Source of the DNA: Candidatus Rokuibacteriota bacterium
Lineage (GTDB): Bacteria; Methylomirabilota; Methylomirabilia; Rokubacteriales; CSP1-6
Assembly: GCA_016184365.1 (NCBI GenBank)
Contig: JACPCW010000132.1
Location: 1 to 42,933 of the forward strand
DNA: 42,933 nt
Direction: 5' to 3'
This document shows, piece after piece, positions 40,512 to 42,933 of the stretch; within the stretch, counting starts at the first letter, position 1, and every line of letters starts with the position of its first letter. The notes under the pieces are model-generated. The model did not search any database and was not told the origin of the DNA. It saw only the letters and a program-made list of their open reading frames with translations. Position numbers and translations under genes: made by a program.

Positions 40512-40778
40512 ATGCCGTACATCATCGCGGAGCCGTGCGTCAACGTGAAGGACAAGGCCTGCGTCGAGGTCTGCCCCGTCGACTGCATCTACGAGGGCGA
40601 CGACATGCTGTTCATCCATCCGGATGAATGCATCGACTGCGGCGCCTGCGAGCCGGTCTGCCCGGTGAAGGCGATCTTCGCCGAAGACGAGACGCCGGAC
40701 CAGTGGAAGCAGTACATCGAGATGAACAAGCAGTTCTTCAAGGACCATCCCGGCGTTCAGCCCGCGACCAAGAAGTAA
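40512..40778 (+). CDS. fdxA: 7Fe ferredoxin (FdxA-type, [3Fe-4S][4Fe-4S])
   Basis: The 88-residue protein begins [20 protein letters not shown]. The cysteines C9, C17 and C21 with C50P, and C40, C43, C46 with C25, give the C-x7-C-x3-CP and CxxCxxCxxxCP pattern of seven-iron ferredoxins. The C-terminal [16 protein letters not shown] helix is typical of FdxA. It carries electrons for a reductase or oxygenase; the partner is not known, although a ferredoxin-reductase-like gene lies 13 kb upstream. It has its own promoter and terminator and so is monocistronic. Confidence 0.95.
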   Translation: MPYIIAEPCVNVKDKACVEVCPVDCIYEGDDMLFIHPDECIDCGACEPVCPVKAIFAEDETPDQWKQYIEMNKQFFKDHPGVQPATKK

Positions 40779-40800
40779 CGGCCGCCGCCCCGGAGTGTTT

Positions 40801-40826
40801 GAAGGGCCCTCCCGCGAGGGCCCTTC
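40801..40826. terminator. bidirectional intrinsic terminator between ferredoxin and zinc-ribbon genes
   Basis: GAAGGGCCCTC (40801-40811), loop CCGC, GAGGGCCCTTC (40816-40826): a perfect 11-bp stem between two convergent genes. There are short T-rich stretches on both sides (TGTTT before, CGTCGTTTG after). Confidence 0.8.
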
Positions 40827-40866
40827 GTCGTTTGTGCCGCCGTTCCACTTCGCCGCAGACGACGGC

Positions 40867-41316
40867 CTACGATCGCGAGTCGCTCGCCTCGAGGACAAGC
40901 CGATGCTTTTCGCAGATCGCGCACGTCCCGAACTGGCGGCGGAACCCGGCGTGCTGCTCGATCCTCTGGAGGCTCGTCTGCACGTCCTTTGCGGACCGGC
41001 CCAAGGCCTCGCCGAGACACTTCGTGCAGACGCCCTTGTCGGCGCGGGACCGCAGCAACGCCAGTGCGCGGTGCAGGAGCGGGTCAGGCGCGTCGTTTTT
41101 CTCGCGCGGCGATCGGTCGACCGATACGGTCGGCCGGTTCTCCCCGCACGACCGGCAGCGGGCCTTCGGCATGCGGTGCACTTTCACGACGCGGCCGATC
41201 TGGCCGAGCAGTCGGTTGACGCTCAGCGGCTTCATCCCCGACTTGGCGCACAGGCAGTCGAAGCACAACGGCCGCTCGAGAATCAGCGCCGTGATGATCG
41301 CAACGCGCTCCGTCAT
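40867..41316 (-). CDS. internally duplicated zinc-ribbon protein of unknown function
   Basis: The 149-residue minus-strand protein starts at ATG 41316 after GGAGGGG. It has two matching halves. Half one: CFDCLC (C18, C21), a helical SVNRLLGQIGRVVKV stretch, then CRSCG (C54, C57). Half two: CTKCLG (C97, C100), a helical VQTSLQRIEQHAGF stretch, then CAIC (C132, C135). Each looks like a zinc-binding pair of CxxC motifs split by a winged-helix-like insert, suggesting DNA or RNA binding. I recognise no named family. It faces the ferredoxin gene and shares its terminator. Confidence 0.7.
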   Translation of the reverse strand: MTERVAIITALILERPLCFDCLCAKSGMKPLSVNRLLGQIGRVVKVHRMPKARCRSCGENRPTVSVDRSPREKNDAPDPLLHRALALLRSRADKGVCTKCLGEALGRSAKDVQTSLQRIEQHAGFRRQFGTCAICEKHRLVLEASDSRS

Positions 41317-41689
41317 CGTGCCCCTCCGCGTGGCCGGAACGTATCACGTGACGAGATACATCGCGAAACCGCTATGTGGCCTAGCGTACGGAGCTTCGTT
41401 TCGGCTCCGCGGAGGGCACTGGATCGTGAGCGCCGCCTGGTCGATCGTCGTCACGGTCATCGTCGGCGGCAACCCGTATCGGGTGACCGCGGATCGGCTG
41501 CGGTCGCGCGGTACCTGATGAACGACCTCGAGCGGCTGCACAGTGCGTCGGGCACGCCGCCGCCGCCGCTGGGCACGTCGCGCGCGCAACGCGCGCACGA
41601 TGCGGCGTCCGCGCGTGGCACGTGCGTTGCCATCACCGTCGCGCATGAGCGTGATGCCGCCGCCGTCGCCGCCGGTCTCGTCCGTGCCT

Positions 41690-41824
41690 CCCGTCGGCTA
41701 TCACGGCGCCGTGTCCGCGCTCGGCCTGCAGCGCACGTATCTCTTGCGGCTCATCCGCGAGCTCGGCGTCGCCGTGCCGCCGCCGCCGGAACGCCGTCGC
41801 GTGGTCGAATCGCGCGCGAGCTGA
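41690..41824 (+). pseudogene. C-terminal Fis-type helix-turn-helix fragment
   Basis: The frame ending at TGA 41822 reads YHGAVSALGLQRTYLLRLIRELGVAVP. This resembles the Fis-family HTH at the C-terminus of NtrC-type sigma-54 activators (SxAAxxLGLxRTYLxRLIxxLGV). The AAA+ and receiver domains are absent and the sequence before it is Pro-rich without clear homology. An ATG at 41645 could give a 59-residue product but has no ribosome-binding site. It is probably a remnant. Confidence 0.45.
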
Positions 41825-41838
41825 ATCGCGGGGCCGCG

Positions 41839-41872
41839 CCAGGCGGCCGTGAACACCAGGCGGCCGTGAACA
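41839..41872 (+). repeat. perfect 17-bp tandem duplication
   Basis: CCAGGCGGCCGTGAACA is repeated head to tail at 41839-41855 and 41856-41872, directly before the -35 box of the thiolase promoter. It looks like a recent slippage duplication. Confidence 0.85.
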
Positions 41873-41901
41873 TTGACCTTCTCGGCGTGAACCGGCAATC
41901 T
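41873..41901 (+). promoter_or_regulatory. promoter of the thiolase-like gene, apparently leaderless
   Basis: TTGACC (41873-41878), a 17-nt spacer and CAATCT (41896-41901) give a normal sigma-70 layout. The GTG start is 8 nt after the -10 box, where transcription should begin, and no ribosome-binding site lies between. Confidence 0.5.
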
Positions 41902-41908
41902 GAGCGAC

Positions 41909-42933
41909 GTGCACGACGTCTGGATCGCCGGCGCTGGCATGACCCACATCGGCCGACGGAGCGAGCCACTCCAGACGCTGATGGCCGAAGCCGCGTTGAT
42001 GGCCCTCGCCGCTGCGGGCCTCGACCGGCCTGACGCGCTCGTCGTGGCGGCGATGAATCCCGAGGAGTTCGTCGGCGACGGGAACTTCGCCTCCAACGTC
42101 GCGACCCACATGGGCTTCGCCGACATCCCCGCGATGCGCATCGAGACCGCGACGTCATCGGGCGCGGCCGCGCTCTACGCCGGATTCGCCGAGGTCGCCG
42201 CCGGCCTGCGGCGGTCGGTGCTCGTCGTCGGCGGCGAGAAGATGACGCACCTGCCGACGCCCCGGCTGTCGGAGATCATCGCGCGGTCGATCGATCCCTA
42301 CGAGCGCTCCTATGGCGCGACGATGCCCGCGCTCGCCGGCCTCATCACGCGCTCGCTGATGGCGCGGCACGGCGTCACGCTGCGCGAGATTTCCCAGGTC
42401 GCGGTGAAGAATCACGCGAACGCCGTCCGGAATCCGTACGCGCATTTCCGCGCGCCCGTGACGCTCGAGGCGGTGATGGAGAGCCGCGTCGTCGCCGAGC
42501 CGCTGCGACTGATGCACTGCTGCCCGATCTCGGACGGCGGCGCGGCCATCGTGCTGACCGCGGACCGCGGTCCGGTACGCTTCGCGGGCGTCGGGCAGGG
42601 CACCGACACGCTGGCCGTACGCCATCGTTCGGACCTCACGACGTTTCGTGCGACGCAGATGGCCGCACGCGAGGCGTTCGCCATGGCCGGCTTCGGCCCG
42701 GAGCGCGTCGACTTCGCCGAGGTCCACGACGCGTTCTCGCCATTCGAGCTGATCGCGCTCGAGGACATCGGGCTCATCCCGCCGGGCAAGGCCGGACGCG
42801 CGACGCTCGACGGCGAGACGGCGCTCGATGGGCGGCTCCCCATCAATCCGTCCGGCGGGCTCAAGGCTCGCGGGCATCCGCTCGCCGCCACCGGCATCGC
42901 GCAGGTCGTCGAGTGCGTGTGGCAGCTCACCGG
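41909..42933 (+). CDS. thiolase-superfamily protein lacking the acyl-binding cysteine (3' partial)
   Basis: A GTG at 41909 opens a frame of 341 codons that runs off the window. It reads HDVWIAGAGMTHIGRRSEPL, FVGDGNFASNVATHMGFADIP, AEVAAGLRRSVLVVGGEKM, EVHDAFSPFELIALEDIGLI and INPSGGLKARGHPLAATGIAQVVE. The last two carry the thiolase His and the GGxxxxGHPxxATG loop. The nucleophile motif, normally xxCASGxxAL, is ETATSSGAAAL here, with T82 where Cys is expected. It belongs with the SCP2-type thiolases but may not form the normal acyl-enzyme. CCPISDGGAAIVL is intact. Confidence 0.87.
   Translation, partial: MHDVWIAGAGMTHIGRRSEPLQTLMAEAALMALAAAGLDRPDALVVAAMNPEEFVGDGNFASNVATHMGFADIPAMRIETATSSGAAALYAGFAEVAAGLRRSVLVVGGEKMTHLPTPRLSEIIARSIDPYERSYGATMPALAGLITRSLMARHGVTLREISQVAVKNHANAVRNPYAHFRAPVTLEAVMESRVVAEPLRLMHCCPISDGGAAIVLTADRGPVRFAGVGQGTDTLAVRHRSDLTTFRATQMAAREAFAMAGFGPERVDFAEVHDAFSPFELIALEDIGLIPPGKAGRATLDGETALDGRLPINPSGGLKARGHPLAATGIAQVVECVWQLT

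Larger units (their letters stand above)
41317..41908. other. 592-bp region with no intact gene
   Basis: The first 200 bp hold a CGGAGC/GGCTCCG hairpin near 41390-41410 and a 30-codon GTG frame at 41426-41518 with a GGAGG ahead of it, which I do not recognise. The middle is low-complexity Pro/Arg-rich sequence. A short HTH fragment lies at 41690-41824, and a 17-bp tandem duplication and a promoter at the right end. It looks like decaying sequence. Confidence 0.5.

Noticed and set aside
41426..41518. A 30-residue GTG frame with a GGAGG upstream
   Set aside because: No recognisable family and no conserved neighbours; it cannot be supported as a gene from sequence alone.
41518..42033. A frame continuing from ATG 41518 through the thiolase start
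   Set aside because: It is Arg/Ala-rich and overlaps the thiolase, which has clear homology in another frame.
1..42933. tRNA, rRNA and riboswitch signals
   Set aside because: I saw no CCA-type cloverleaf, rRNA-like conserved block or riboswitch core in any intergenic region, though reading by eye cannot exclude one.

Overview
The window is about 42.9 kb of very GC-rich bacterial DNA (about 70% G+C by eye) with tightly packed genes. Many genes are joined by 4-bp stop/start overlaps (ATGA or GTGA) and GTG starts are common. Gene content suggests an uncultured soil or subsurface bacterium of the Candidatus Rokubacteria / Methylomirabilota type: an NHL-repeat protein, an isocitrate lyase/PEP mutase-like protein, an LLM flavin oxidoreductase, a dipeptide-type ABC operon and a fused aldolase/dehydrogenase. 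This placement is inferred from gene content, not shown by a marker gene.

Region 1 (1-14.5 kb, + strand) is the baseplate half of a phage-tail-like contractile injection system. In order it encodes a gpD-like hub, a gp5-like spike, a PAAR-like tip, a gp25-like wedge, two gp6/J-like baseplate proteins, a gpI-like tail protein with a beta-helix, a large DUF6519 beta-helix protein, and a LysM-like coiled-coil protein. Sheath, tube and AAA+ ATPase genes are not in the window; they may lie to the left. The second J-like protein carries a predicted insertion of about 385 residues with three or four strongly hydrophobic segments, and its frame is broken by one apparent missing base.

Region 2 (14.5-23 kb) is metabolic and accessory. 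A minus-strand group encodes an isocitrate lyase/PEP mutase-like protein, an NHL protein and a frameshifted CinA-type amidase. A plus-strand pair encodes a VOC protein and a RutE-like nitroreductase. A Phd/VapC toxin-antitoxin pair follows. A second minus-strand group encodes a SUMF1-domain protein, an acyl-CoA ligase, a remnant of a sugar ABC permease and an alpha/beta-hydrolase-adenylate cyclase fusion.

Region 3 (23-34.3 kb, + strand) encodes a glycine-zipper protein, an aldolase/dehydrogenase fusion, an LLM oxidoreductase, a ferredoxin-reductase-like protein, a chimeric gene remnant, a ThDP enzyme, two GT4 glycosyltransferases, a methyltransferase, an FmdB zinc ribbon and a GNAT protein. 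The last five suggest surface glycan or glycolipid work.

Region 4 (34.3-40.4 kb) is a peptide/nickel-type ABC importer (two ATPases, binding protein, two permeases). Two of its promoters carry nearly identical TGGTC-N-GACCA palindromes, the classic FadR/GntR-type operator shape. Region 5 (40.4-42.9 kb) holds a 7Fe ferredoxin with a clear sigma-70 promoter, an internally duplicated zinc-ribbon protein, decayed sequence and a thiolase-like gene cut by the window end.

Between 22.6 and 38.5 kb lie six copies of one composite repeat (about 70 bp in the full copies). Five have two hairpins; the last keeps only the second. The conserved hairpin is a GGGGGCC/GGCCCCC stem, with loop ATGTCGG or a close variant in five copies. 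One copy lies in frame inside the SUMF1 gene, and three abut gene starts. In one of these the hairpin loop supplies the only ATG. With the hydrophobic baseplate insert, these repeats are the most unusual features in the window.
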